A DNA stretch of 64,000 bases, from NCBI RefSeq assembly GCF_002310375.3, contig NZ_CP023315.3:4024001-4088000 (forward strand). Direction: 5' to 3'. Shown piece by piece: positions 54,107-62,341 of the stretch. The stretch comes from Caulobacter vibrioides. Lineage in GTDB: Bacteria > Pseudomonadota > Alphaproteobacteria > Caulobacterales > Caulobacteraceae. The first letter of the stretch is position 1. Each line of letters starts with the position of its first letter. The position numbers and the translations under genes are program-made. The notes beneath the pieces were generated by a model, which saw only the letters and a list, made by a program, of their open reading frames with translations, searched no databases and was not told the origin of the DNA.

Positions 54107-55480
54107 ATGAGACTGCTGTCGAAGAACTCGCGCGACACGAAGAACGGCAAGCCGACGGTTCTGGGCGACGAAGCCCGGTCGGAAGCCATGCAGCACCAGA
54201 TCGAGTCCACCCAGGCCATCGGTCAACGCTACGAGACCATTCACGGCGGTCTCGACAGCATCGGCCGGGTCATGGAGCACCTGAAGGCCATCGAGCCGCT
54301 GATCGCCGAGATCCGCGGTCCGGTGGGCCAGGAGTTCGAGGCTCGCCGCGCCGAGCACGCCGAGCTGATCGCCGTGCGCGCCAATCTCGACCAGGCCCAA
54401 CGCCAGATCGCCCTGATCCAGGCCGAAGAGCGCGAGGTCTCCGCGCGTCTCGCCGCCGCCGAGACCGCTCTGAGCGAATCCGACGCCCGCCGCCAGACCC
54501 AGGACGCCGCCCTCGAGGACAATGCGCTTGAGATCGATCGGCTGCGCAACGCCCTGCTGCAGTCGGACCTGAAGGTCTCCAGCCTCGACGCCTCGATGCG
54601 CGACGCCACGGCCCGTATCGAGCATCTGGTGCAGGACGTCGAAGGCCTGCGCATCCAGGCGCAGGACATCGACGCCCGTCGCGGCGACGCCGAAGCCGCC
54701 CTGGCCCGCGCCAACCAGGACAACGCCCTGCTGGGCGAAGAAACCGCCACGCTCAAGAAGCGCGTCGATCAGGCCGGCCTGGATCTGGCCCGCCTGTCGC
54801 GGATCGAGACCGACCTCGAGGCCCAGCTGGCCGCCGAACGCGCGCGCGGCCAAGCGGTCGAGAACGCCCTGGCGGCTCACCAGGCCGACAGCGGCCGCAC
54901 GATCCGCGGTCTGGAAAGCCAGGTCGAGGCCAACCGCGCCGAGATCTCCGCCCTGCAGACGCGCCTGGAGACCGCTACGGGTCGCGCCGACAAGCTGGAA
55001 GAGATGAACGGCCAGATCTCGGCCCGTCTCGCCGACTCCAGCGCCCAGCAGAAGGCGGTGGAACGCCGCGCCGGCGACCTCAACGTCGCCCTGGAGCGCG
55101 CCCTGGACCGCATTCGCGCCCTCGAGGAAGAGGCCGACGGCCTGCGCCAGCGTCACGCCGGCGTCGACACCGCCCGCGCCACGGCCATCGAACGCGCCGA
55201 CCAGTTGGCCAAGAGCGCCGTGGCTCAGGAAAAGGCGCTCAAGCGCGCCGAGGAGCGCGCCCAGCAACTGCGCGCCCGCCTCGATGCGATGCAGGAAGCG
55301 CAAGACCAGGCTCGCCGCGATCACGAAGCGAAGATCGCCGAGCTGCAGGCGACCATCGAGCGCCTGACCTCGGAAGCCGCCCTGGCCGAAGGGGCTCTGG
55401 AAGCCGCCCGCCGCGACCGCTCGCGCCTGCAGATGGCCCTGCTGGGCGCCAGCGACGGCGACGTGGCCGCGAGCGCCTAG
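54107..55480 (+). CDS. creS: Crescentin
   Basis: 457 residues, exactly the length I recall for C. crescentus CreS. The protein is one long coiled coil of heptads rich in Ala, Glu, Arg and Leu from about residue 80 to 430, with a short basic N-terminus (MRLLSKNSR) that is needed for membrane/MreB association. Crescentin forms intermediate-filament-like cables at the inner curve of the cell and causes the vibrioid shape. The segments MRLLSKNSRDTKNGKPTVLG and QRYETIHGGLDSIGRVMEH match memory almost perfectly. ATG 54107 has GAAGG upstream. A strong terminator follows. Confidence 0.96.
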   Translation: MRLLSKNSRDTKNGKPTVLGDEARSEAMQHQIESTQAIGQRYETIHGGLDSIGRVMEHLKAIEPLIAEIRGPVGQEFEARRAEHAELIAVRANLDQAQRQIALIQAEEREVSARLAAAETALSESDARRQTQDAALEDNALEIDRLRNALLQSDLKVSSLDASMRDATARIEHLVQDVEGLRIQAQDIDARRGDAEAALARANQDNALLGEETATLKKRVDQAGLDLARLSRIETDLEAQLAAERARGQAVENALAAHQADSGRTIRGLESQVEANRAEISALQTRLETATGRADKLEEMNGQISARLADSSAQQKAVERRAGDLNVALERALDRIRALEEEADGLRQRHAGVDTARATAIERADQLAKSAVAQEKALKRAEERAQQLRARLDAMQEAQDQARRDHEAKIAELQATIERLTSEAALAEGALEAARRDRSRLQMALLGASDGDVAASA

Positions 55481-55505
55481 CCTCTAAGGCGCTCCAGAAA
55501 CAAAG

Positions 55506-55538
55506 ACGCCCGCGACCGAGAGGTTCGCGGGCGTTTTT
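55506..55538 (+). terminator. Intrinsic terminator of creS
   Basis: ACGCCCGCGA (55506-55515) pairs with TCGCGGGCGT (55525-55534), followed by TTTTTC. It lies 25 bases after the stop codon and is also the convergent end for the alpha/beta-hydrolase gene. Confidence 0.9.
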
Positions 55539-55565
55539 CTTCGGTGAGCTCGGTGGTGATCTTGG

Positions 55566-56363
55566 TCAGCGAACCGGGTCGTCATCGTCGATGAAGCGCA
55601 AAATGGCCTGCGTGAACCCCGGATCGGCGAGCGCTGTAAGGTGGGTCCGCCCGGGCAGCACAACCAGCCGATAGTCTGACACTTGGCGCTTGAGCAGCTT
55701 GCTCATCGTGTTGGGGTAGTCGAACTGACCCAGTATCTGCAGCACCGGAGCCTCGAAGGGCGGACGGTCTGAATAGGTTGCAGGTCGCGAGACGCCCTCG
55801 CCGAAGGCCTTGTAAGCCGGCCTATCGGCTTTTGGGTCCCACAAATGGCTTGCTGCGGGAGGTGGAGACGTGTCGTCGCCCTTGGCGTCTTCAGACCCCA
55901 GAGCCCGCCAACCTCCATCGAAGACACCATCCCCGCCCAGAACCACCGATAAAACGCGCCTGGGAGCGGCGGAGACCAGGCGGCGGACGGTCCAGCCGCC
56001 GATAGAGTATCCGACGAAATGCGCTCGCTGGACCTTTCGGTCATCGAGCACCGCCAACACGTCTTCGACCAGTCGATCCGGTCGGTAAGCCTCCGCATGG
56101 GTTGGCTTGTCGCTCCTGCCGTGCCCTCGAAAGTCGATGGCGATCACGCGATGGGATCTGGCCAGGGCGTTGATGGCGCCGGTTTCCCCATAGTTGGAGG
56201 CCGCCGATCCGGTCATGCCGTGCAGTAGGACGACCGCCACGCCTTCGCCCTGATCGACAAAGTGAACGCGCACCCCGTCCGACATCTGCACCCAACCTTC
56301 TTCAGCGCGGGCGCCGGAGAAGGACAAGGCGGCACAGAAGAGGGCAATCGCGAGGACCTTCAT
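55566..56363 (-). CDS. Exported alpha/beta-hydrolase
   Basis: 265 residues. Signal peptide of about 20 residues (FCAALSFSGARAE). Hydrolase motifs: HGMTGSAASNYGETGAI (oxyanion), DFRGHGRSDKP, nucleophile elbow GYSIGGW (Ser), Asp in QFDYPNTM region and His in PGRTHLTAL. Codon use is unlike the neighbours: AGA, AGG, CGA and CTA occur several times. That points to acquisition from elsewhere. A TetR-type operator lies directly upstream. Substrate unknown. Confidence 0.85.
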   Translation of the reverse strand: MKVLAIALFCAALSFSGARAEEGWVQMSDGVRVHFVDQGEGVAVVLLHGMTGSAASNYGETGAINALARSHRVIAIDFRGHGRSDKPTHAEAYRPDRLVEDVLAVLDDRKVQRAHFVGYSIGGWTVRRLVSAAPRRVLSVVLGGDGVFDGGWRALGSEDAKGDDTSPPPAASHLWDPKADRPAYKAFGEGVSRPATYSDRPPFEAPVLQILGQFDYPNTMSKLLKRQVSDYRLVVLPGRTHLTALADPGFTQAILRFIDDDDPVR

Positions 56364-56380
56364 CTTCGCAGACTAGCCAT

Positions 56381-56398
56381 ATATTACGACCGTAGTAT
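56381..56398. promoter_or_regulatory. TetR-like operator in front of the exported hydrolase gene
   Basis: ATATTACG-AC-CGTAGTAT has arms that match in seven of eight positions. On the minus strand TATACT just before it looks like a -10 box, so a bound repressor would block transcription of the hydrolase gene 18 bases downstream. No TetR gene is near. Confidence 0.5.
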
Positions 56399-56403
56399 AG
56401 GGC

Positions 56404-56928
56404 CTAGTCTACCGCCTCCACAGCCTGCGCTAATCCCCGGACCTGCTGGCCCAGAACCCCGTCGACGGGCGCGGCCAGCTTGTCGAGCCCGCCCTTGAAG
56501 TAGCCGCCGACGTCATAGGTGACCGTCACGGTCGTGGCGCCGTCCTTCTCGGCCAAGAGGATGGTCATCGCCCCGCTCGCGCCCGACGACTGCAAGGGGC
56601 CAAGCCCGCCGTTCAGCACCAGCTTCTGGCCCGGCGCGGCATGGACCGTCGTCATGTGCAGCACCGAGCCGCCGTTGGGCAGGCGCTCGCAGAAGCAGCC
56701 GCCCGAGGCCGCGCCGAGCGACAGGTTGGCGGCTGACCCCGACCAGGTGTGCGCCGAGGCCCACCATTTCGACGGCTGGACCAGGACGGCCCACACAGTC
56801 GTCGCCGGTGCGGCGATCACGACCTGATGGCGAACCTGAAACCCGCTCGGCTGAGCGTCCGTCACCTCGGCCCGCGCGGCCCCCACAACCAGCAGCGCCA
56901 GAACGCTCGCGGCGATCATCGTCTTCAT
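56404..56928 (-). CDS. Exported SRPBCC (START-like) protein
   Basis: 174 residues. Signal peptide MKTMIAASVLALLVVGAARA, then a Bet v 1-like domain: VRHQVVIAAPATTVWAVLVQPSKWW, SLHLGAASGGCFCE with a paired Cys, and TVTVTYDVGGYFKGGLDKLAAPVDGVLGQQV. The fold binds hydrophobic ligands in other proteins. Function unknown. ATG 56928 is directly preceded by a short ribosome site (GGACCAACCG). It lies 59 bases downstream of the TraB/GumN gene on the same strand. Confidence 0.82.
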   Translation of the reverse strand: MKTMIAASVLALLVVGAARAEVTDAQPSGFQVRHQVVIAAPATTVWAVLVQPSKWWASAHTWSGSAANLSLGAASGGCFCERLPNGGSVLHMTTVHAAPGQKLVLNGGLGPLQSSGASGAMTILLAEKDGATTVTVTYDVGGYFKGGLDKLAAPVDGVLGQQVRGLAQAVEAVD

Positions 56929-56987
56929 CGGTTGGTCCTCCCGACACGACCTTGGTCGGCGCGAGCCTGGCGCGTCAACTCGCAGCG

Positions 56988-57953
56988 CTATTCGACAGGC
57001 GAGGTGATCGTCGCGCCCTGCGCCTTCAGGCGGTCCAGGACCCCGTCGGCCGGCAGCAGGAAGCCAAGATCCACCACCGCCACGGTGACCCCCGGTCGCT
57101 TCAGCGCTTCGGCCATGGCGTCGGCGGTCTGGACAAGGCCCCTCTCCAGCAAGGCCGCGCCACCCGGAACGTGGGTCAGGCACCGCTGCGCGGCGCTGGC
57201 GCGGTAACGCGCGCGCACCGAGGCCAGATCGCCCTCCGCCCAGTCGCGCCCGATCGTGGTGGAATGGGCGCCGTCATAGGCGACCTCGTCCAGGGCCACG
57301 CGCAGGCAATAGAGCTGGTCCTCGGGCGAGAGCTTGCCCGCGATGGCGGTGACCGCGCTCATTCGGTACTGCCCCACCGCCTTGACCTTCAGCTTGCGCG
57401 CCTTGGCCATGCGCTCGATCGTGCTGACGGGCTTGGCCTCGGACAGGCCGGCGGCCTGACGGAAATCAGACAGCAGCAGGAACCCGGCGACCGCCGGCTT
57501 CCAGTTCTTGTACTCGCCGCCCCCCTTGCGCGCCTGGGTGCGGGACTCGACAAAGCGCGCTTTCAGATCCGGCGGCAGCTGGTCCTCGAGCGCCTTGCCC
57601 AGTGGCTGGCGCAGACCGCCGCCCAGCTTGAGGACGAACCCGGCCACCTGGGTGACGCCCACGGCCGCCTCGGGGGGCAAAAGGACGAGGCTCGCCTTGT
57701 CCAGCGCCTTGTTCAGGCGTGGGCTTTGCCATTTCAGCTGATGCGGCAGCGGCGGGGCCGAGCCCAGAATGTAGAGCTTGGCCCCGTCCTTCTCGACCAG
57801 CCACACCGCCGGCCCTGGCGGCTTGGCGACGATCGTCAATTCAGCGACGACGGCGCTTTCGTCCTGGGCCGGGGCGGCGCCGAGCGCGATGGACGGCGAG
57901 GCGGTCTGCGCAAGCGCCAGGGAAAGAGCCAGAGCGGCGGACGCGATCATCAA
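56988..57953 (-). CDS. TraB/GumN family protein
   Basis: 321 residues. Signal peptide about residues 1-28 (MMIASAALALSLALAQ). The TraB/GumN fold is suggested by AVWLVEKDGAKLYILGSAPPLPHQLKWQ, near the N-terminus, and VAVVDLGFLLPADGVLDRLKAQGA at the end, corresponding to the GxxH and AVGAxHL-P-G motifs of the family; the canonical His are replaced, so catalysis is doubtful. These proteins have been proposed as metallohydrolases. Possible operon with the SRPBCC gene. Confidence 0.78.
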   Translation of the reverse strand: MMIASAALALSLALAQTASPSIALGAAPAQDESAVVAELTIVAKPPGPAVWLVEKDGAKLYILGSAPPLPHQLKWQSPRLNKALDKASLVLLPPEAAVGVTQVAGFVLKLGGGLRQPLGKALEDQLPPDLKARFVESRTQARKGGGEYKNWKPAVAGFLLLSDFRQAAGLSEAKPVSTIERMAKARKLKVKAVGQYRMSAVTAIAGKLSPEDQLYCLRVALDEVAYDGAHSTTIGRDWAEGDLASVRARYRASAAQRCLTHVPGGAALLERGLVQTADAMAEALKRPGVTVAVVDLGFLLPADGVLDRLKAQGATITSPVE

Positions 57954-57965
57954 AACTCCTTCAGC

Positions 57966-58002
57966 CCCCTAACCCCTCCCCCTGCGGGAGGAGGGTTAGG
58001 GG
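57966..58002. repeat. Hairpin repeat between TraB/GumN and dcp genes
   Basis: CCCCTAACCC (57966-57975) pairs with GGGTTAGGGG (57993-58002) around CTCCCCCTGCGGGAGGA, whose own CTCC/GGAG pairs. The C-run/G-run style matches the ccctctcc- and cccctccc-type extragenic palindromes at 61.3 and 62.1 kb. Probably a dispersed repeat that may act as a terminator. Confidence 0.65.
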
Positions 58003-58009
58003 ATCTGCC

Positions 58010-60136
58010 TCAGGCCCCCGGCGGAACCGGGAAGCCGCGCTTGCGCATCAGGGCGCCGATCTTGACGTCACGGCCCCGGAAGGCGCGGAACTGTTCGACC
58101 GGATCGATCGTGTTGCCCTTGGCCATGATGTCTTCGTAGAGGCGCTTGGCGACGGCCTTGTCGTAGAAGCCGCCCGGCGCCTCGGCGAAGGCGTCCGCAG
58201 CGTCGGCTGTCAGGGTGTCGGACCACAGGTAGCTGTAGTAGCCGGCCGAATAGCCATCGCCCGAGAACACGTGGCCGAACTGCGGCGTACGGTGCCGCAT
58301 GACGATCTCCTTGGGCATGTTCAGCTTGGTCAGTTCCTCGCGCTCGAACGCGTCCGGATCGATGTCCACATCGCCGGCCAGGTGCAGCTTCATGTCGATC
58401 AGGGCGCTGGCCAGATACTCGGTCGTGCCGAAGCCCTGACCAAACTTGCCAGCGGCCTCGATCTTCTTGACGAGATCCGCCGGGATCGGCTTGCCGGTCT
58501 GATAGTGCAGAGCGAACTGGTTCAGCACCTGCGGGGTCGACAGCCAGTGCTCGTTCAGCTGGCTGGGGAATTCGACATAGTCGCGCGCCACGGCCGTGCC
58601 CGACACCGACGGATAGGTCGCATTGGCGTTCAGGCCATGGATGGCATGGCCGAATTCGTGGAACAGCGTGACCGCGTCATCCCACGAGATCAGCACGGGC
58701 TCGCCGGGCTTACCCTTGATGAAGTTGGAGTTGTTCGAGACGATCGTGGTGGTCTCGCGCTTGAACCGCTCCTGGGTGCGGTAGGCGTTCATCCACGCGC
58801 CCGAGCGCTTGCCGGGACGGGCGTAGGGGTCGAAGTACCACAGGCCCACATGCTTGCCGCCGCGCGTCACCTCATAGACCGTGACGTCCTGGTGGAAGAC
58901 CGGAATGCCCTCCAGCTTCTTGAACTCGAAGCCATAGAGCTGGCCCGAGGCCCAGAACATGCCCTCCCGCAGCTTGTCCAGCTGCAGGTACGGCTTCACC
59001 TCGTTCATATCGAGGTCGTACTTCGCCTTGCGCACCTTCTCGGCGTAGAAGCGGTAGTCCCAGGGCTCCAGCTTGAACCCGCCACCCTCCTTGTCGATGA
59101 TCGCCTGCATGTCGGCGACATCGATCGCCACCTGGGCGATCGCCGGCTTCCAGACCGCCTCCATCAGCGCCATGGCGTTTTCCGGCGTCTTGGCCATGGC
59201 GTTCTCGAGGCGCCAGTGAGCGTGGGTCTTGTAGCCCAGGAGCTTGGCTCGCTCGACGCGCAGCTTCAGGATCTTGCGGATGATGGCGTTGTTGTCGGTC
59301 GCCCCGCCGTTGTCGCCACGATTGACGAAGGCGCGCCAGATCTTCTCGCGCGCGGCGCGCACCGGCGACTCGGTCAGGAAGGGGTCGACGCTGGAGCGGG
59401 TGTTGACGATCACATGCTTGCCAAGAAGCTTGCGCGTCGCGGCGTTCGAGGCGGCGGCGGCCTTGAGGCCCTCGGGCAGGCCGGCCAGGTCGGCCTCGCT
59501 GAGCTCGATCCAGGTGTTCTCGTCGGCCAAGAGGTTCTGGCTGAACTTGGTGTAGAGGCCGGCCAACTCGGTGTTGATCGCGCCGACCCGGGCCTTGGCC
59601 TCGGGCGACAGCTTCGCGCCCGACCGCACGAAGTTGGTGTAGTAGATCCACAGCACGCGCTGCTGCTCGGGCGTCAGCTTGGCCTTGTCGGGCGAGTCGT
59701 AGACGGCCTGGATGCGGGCGAAGAGCGCGGCGTTCTGGTTGATCTTGTCGTAGTGGGCCGAGAGCGCCGGATCCATCTCCTCCTCGACCTTCTGGAAATC
59801 CGGTGTGCTCATGTTCGAGCCCCAGATCCCGTAATAGGTCTGGACGTCGTTCAGCATCCGGCCGGCGTCTTCCAGCGCGCCGATGGTGTTTTCGAAGGTC
59901 GGCGCGGCCTTGTTGGCGGTGATCGCATCGATCTCGGCCAGGTTCCTGGCCATGGCCGCCTCGAGCGCCGGCTTGAAGTCAGCGACCTTCACCTTGTCAA
60001 AGGCGGGCACGCCGCCGAAGGGGCCTGCCCACGTCTGGATCAGGGGATTGGCGCTCTGCGCGAGGGCTAGGCCGGGATGGGCGGCGACCACCGCGCCGGT
60101 GACAGCGGCCGAGGCGAGAAAGGTACGACGTTGCAC
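58010..60136 (-). CDS. dcp: M3-family peptidyl-dipeptidase Dcp (Tat-exported)
   Basis: 708 residues. The N-terminus MQRRTFLASAAVTGAVVAAHPGLALAQ carries a twin-arginine motif (RRTFL), so the protein is exported folded. The M3 zinc site HEFGHAIHG is near residue 490, with the third ligand Glu in the following helix (GFGTTEYLASALIDM region). Long all-helical body. Releases dipeptides from peptide C-termini. ATG 60136 is the only start giving the Tat signal. Neighbouring exported S9 peptidases suggest periplasmic peptide catabolism (inference). Confidence 0.93.
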   Translation of the reverse strand: MQRRTFLASAAVTGAVVAAHPGLALAQSANPLIQTWAGPFGGVPAFDKVKVADFKPALEAAMARNLAEIDAITANKAAPTFENTIGALEDAGRMLNDVQTYYGIWGSNMSTPDFQKVEEEMDPALSAHYDKINQNAALFARIQAVYDSPDKAKLTPEQQRVLWIYYTNFVRSGAKLSPEAKARVGAINTELAGLYTKFSQNLLADENTWIELSEADLAGLPEGLKAAAASNAATRKLLGKHVIVNTRSSVDPFLTESPVRAAREKIWRAFVNRGDNGGATDNNAIIRKILKLRVERAKLLGYKTHAHWRLENAMAKTPENAMALMEAVWKPAIAQVAIDVADMQAIIDKEGGGFKLEPWDYRFYAEKVRKAKYDLDMNEVKPYLQLDKLREGMFWASGQLYGFEFKKLEGIPVFHQDVTVYEVTRGGKHVGLWYFDPYARPGKRSGAWMNAYRTQERFKRETTTIVSNNSNFIKGKPGEPVLISWDDAVTLFHEFGHAIHGLNANATYPSVSGTAVARDYVEFPSQLNEHWLSTPQVLNQFALHYQTGKPIPADLVKKIEAAGKFGQGFGTTEYLASALIDMKLHLAGDVDIDPDAFEREELTKLNMPKEIVMRHRTPQFGHVFSGDGYSAGYYSYLWSDTLTADAADAFAEAPGGFYDKAVAKRLYEDIMAKGNTIDPVEQFRAFRGRDVKIGALMRKRGFPVPPGA

Positions 60137-60171
60137 GGAGGATCTCCGGTGGATGTGTTGGGCGCGACCCT

Positions 60172-60285
60172 AGAGCGTGACGCCGAAAGTGGGAACCGGT
60201 TTCGACGCTAGTCATGCTCTAAGTGTTTGATTTAGAGCCTTGTTATCGTATCGAAACGATTCCGTTTTGAGACGCAAGACTCTAG
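60172..60285. repeat. Alphaproteobacterial palindromic repeat upstream of murI/dcp
   Basis: TAGAGCGTGAC (60172-60182) and GTCATGCTCTA (60212-60222) form an 11-base stem with one mismatch around GCCGAAAGTGGGAACCGG and TTTCGACGC. This 'agcgtgacgccgaaagtgggaaccggttt' type of element is widespread between genes in Caulobacter and Rhizobiales. An AT-rich tail follows to CTCTAG at about 60281. It sits between the divergent dcp and murI genes. Confidence 0.8.
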
Positions 60286-60384
60286 GATATGGGCGGCCGC
60301 CCTGTCACATGACAGGGCCGTAGCCTTCTTTCCCGCCCTTCCCATCCGTGGACGCGCTGGGGTTTGGCGGCTACAGCTTGGCCC

Positions 60385-61233
60385 ATGATCGGCGTCTTTG
60401 ACTCTGGCGTAGGCGGCCTCTCGGTCCACCGCGCCCTCGTGCAGCGTCTGCCCCAGGCGGACTTCACCTATCTGGCCGACCAGGCCAACGCGCCCTACGG
60501 CGTTCGGACCGGCGAGGACATCGTCGCGCTGACCAGGGATGGCTGCGTGCGTCTGTTCGAGCGCGGCGCAAACCTGGTGGTTCTGGCCTGCAACACCGCG
60601 TCAGCCATCGCCCTGCGCCGCCTGCAACAGACCTGGCTGCCGGGCTATCGCAGGGAGATCGGCCGCCCGGTCAATATCCTCGGCATCATCGTGCCGACGA
60701 TCGAAAAGGCCACGGGCCTGCCCTGGGAGCACGAGGCCGAGCGGCGCGGTGAGAAGGTCCAGCAACTGGACATCCTGGGCGTCTTCGCCACCCAGGCCAC
60801 GGTGCGCTCGCGTGTCTATGAGATCGAAATCGACAAACGCAAACAGGATCTGGCGGTGTTCTCCGAGGCCTGCCCGGATCTGGTGCCGCTGATCGAAGGC
60901 GACGCCAGCGCCGTCGACCTGGCCCAGGCGGTCGAGGCCCGTGTCCAGGCGCTGAAGACCCGTATCGGCCGCCATCCCGACCGCGTCGTGCTGGGCTGCA
61001 CCCACTACCAGATCATCGCCGACATCTTCCGCGCCGCCCTGCCGGCCGGCACCCCGCTGATCCAGCAGCCGGAAGCGACGGCGGAGGGCCTGGCGCTCTA
61101 TCTGGAGCGCCATCCCGAGTATGACCCGGGCACGGGCACGAGCCGCGTGTTCCTGACCACCGGGACGCCGGGCCCGCAGAACGGCCTGGTCCAGAGCTTC
61201 TGGGGCGGCCCGCTGGCGTTCGAGGCGGCTTAG
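60385..61233 (+). CDS. murI: Glutamate racemase
   Basis: 282 residues. Supplies D-glutamate for peptidoglycan. MIGVFDSGVGGLSVHRAL carries the first substrate-binding motif, VVLACNTASAIAL the first catalytic Cys and VVLGCTHYQII the second. Start ATG 60385 is the family start; the frame extends upstream without similarity. Divergent from dcp across a repeat element, followed by the long repeat-rich gap before ftsK. Confidence 0.96.
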   Translation: MIGVFDSGVGGLSVHRALVQRLPQADFTYLADQANAPYGVRTGEDIVALTRDGCVRLFERGANLVVLACNTASAIALRRLQQTWLPGYRREIGRPVNILGIIVPTIEKATGLPWEHEAERRGEKVQQLDILGVFATQATVRSRVYEIEIDKRKQDLAVFSEACPDLVPLIEGDASAVDLAQAVEARVQALKTRIGRHPDRVVLGCTHYQIIADIFRAALPAGTPLIQQPEATAEGLALYLERHPEYDPGTGTSRVFLTTGTPGPQNGLVQSFWGGPLAFEAA

Positions 61234-61273
61234 GGGGTCACGGCTTTCGACCCATGGCGGACATGGCCCTAAG

Positions 61274-61460
61274 ATCCCTCTCTCATGGAGAGAGGGAGGG
61301 GCCCACCGCGCAGCGGTGGGAGGGTGAGTGGATACGCTTTTTCCGGACCGGGCAGCGAACAAGGTGATTTGATTAGCTGAGGGGCGACGGCTGACGCCAC
61401 AACCACTCACCCTCCCACGCCTGCGGCGCGGGCCCCTCCCTCTCTCAAAGAGAGAGGGAT
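61274..61460. repeat. Long inverted repeat element (187 bases)
   Basis: Left arm 61274-61331 and right arm 61403-61460 are inverted copies: ATCCCTCTCTC and GAGAGAGGGAT at the ends, GAGGGTGAGTGG and CCACTCACCCTC inside. Each arm folds further (CTCTCTC-atg-GAGAGAG). The interior of about 70 bases is AT-richer and non-coding. This is a dispersed extragenic element that presumably came in as a unit. Confidence 0.8.
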
Positions 61461-62048
61461 TTTGCGCACCGCCCGATACCACCCTCCACCGACATCGCGA
61501 ACGTCCGCTCAGCGGAGCGCCCGCTCCAAGCATCTTCCCCAAGCACCCCAATCCCCGTCGTCCCACGGGTATCACCGCCACCAGATCCCAACACAATCAA
61601 CGCCTTAGCCCACAGCGCGACGGGCCCATCCAAAATCGACGCCTCCCCCGCCAAACCACCCGCACAATGGTTCCACCTCGTCGCGAGGAAAGGGCGCATG
61701 GCCAGCGACCATTTGCGGCGGCGGGGGGCGGTCGAGCGGGGACAGGTTCGAGGGGGATACTCGAACGGTCCGGGGCTGAGCTTGCTGGGCTCACCCGCCC
61801 GCCGTCGGCGTGGTCGGGGGAAAGGGTTCGTCCCTCTTCGATTGCCGGGCGACTCCGGAAACGGAAGCGCTCGGGTCCCGGTAAGGCCTGAACAGGGCCA
61901 CCTTCCCGGGAGGCTGACGGATAACGGCTGCGCGGAGCGTCGGGCTTCGTCGAAACGGTATTTATCCATTGCCTCCGGACGGACGTCCGGCGCTCCGCAG
62001 CCCTTTCCGAACCTTCAGCGAGGGATCGCGTGAAGCTGATGCAACACG
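61461..62048. other. Gene-free stretch between repeat elements
   Basis: About 590 bases with no ORF showing the codon bias of the neighbours. The first 200 bases are C/A-rich and nearly free of G runs; the next 300 carry small hairpins such as GTTCGAG / CTCGAAC near 61750. I considered RNase P RNA, tmRNA and 6S RNA and could not match any conserved core. A degraded gene is possible. It also holds the GAGGAAAG string (61683) that first suggested RNase P RNA. Confidence 0.45.
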
Positions 62049-62165
62049 TCCCCTCCCCTGGATGGGGAGGGGTAGGGGTGGGGTGAGCACAGCGCTAGAT
62101 GCAGCGCACAGCCGCCACCGCCGCAGTCACCCCATCCCCGGCCCTTCCCCATCAAGGGGAAGGGA
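62049..62165. repeat. Inverted repeat element (117 bases)
   Basis: TCCCCTCCCC-tggat-GGGGAGGGG at the left and CCCTTCCCC-atcaa-GGGGAAGGG at the right, with GGGTGGGGTGA / TCACCCCATCCC in between, make two hairpins in inverted orientation. Same general plan as the element at 61274-61460 but a different sequence. Non-coding; followed by ftsK 176 bases later. Confidence 0.75.
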
Positions 62166-62341
62166 GATTTCCCGCACCCCAGCGCGGGAACGCCGGAAGG
62201 GCGGTCGCACGAACCCGCGACGTCATCACCAGCGTCCTAATGGACGTCGTAAACAGCCCTTAACGCTCTTAAGGCACAACATCGCGGTTCGACCCGTCTT
62301 GCGCGGGTCCGAAGAGACGACGGTTGAGTTCGGAGACTTTC

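Noticed and set aside
61683..61960. Possible RNase P RNA, 6S RNA or tmRNA
   Set aside because: Only a GAGGAAAG string and some small stems fit. The other conserved cores of these RNAs could not be found in the right order.
61445..61969. Minus-strand frame of 174 codons in the gap before ftsK
   Set aside because: Third-position GC is not biased as in real genes here, the start is unlikely, and the 3' end falls inside a repeat arm.
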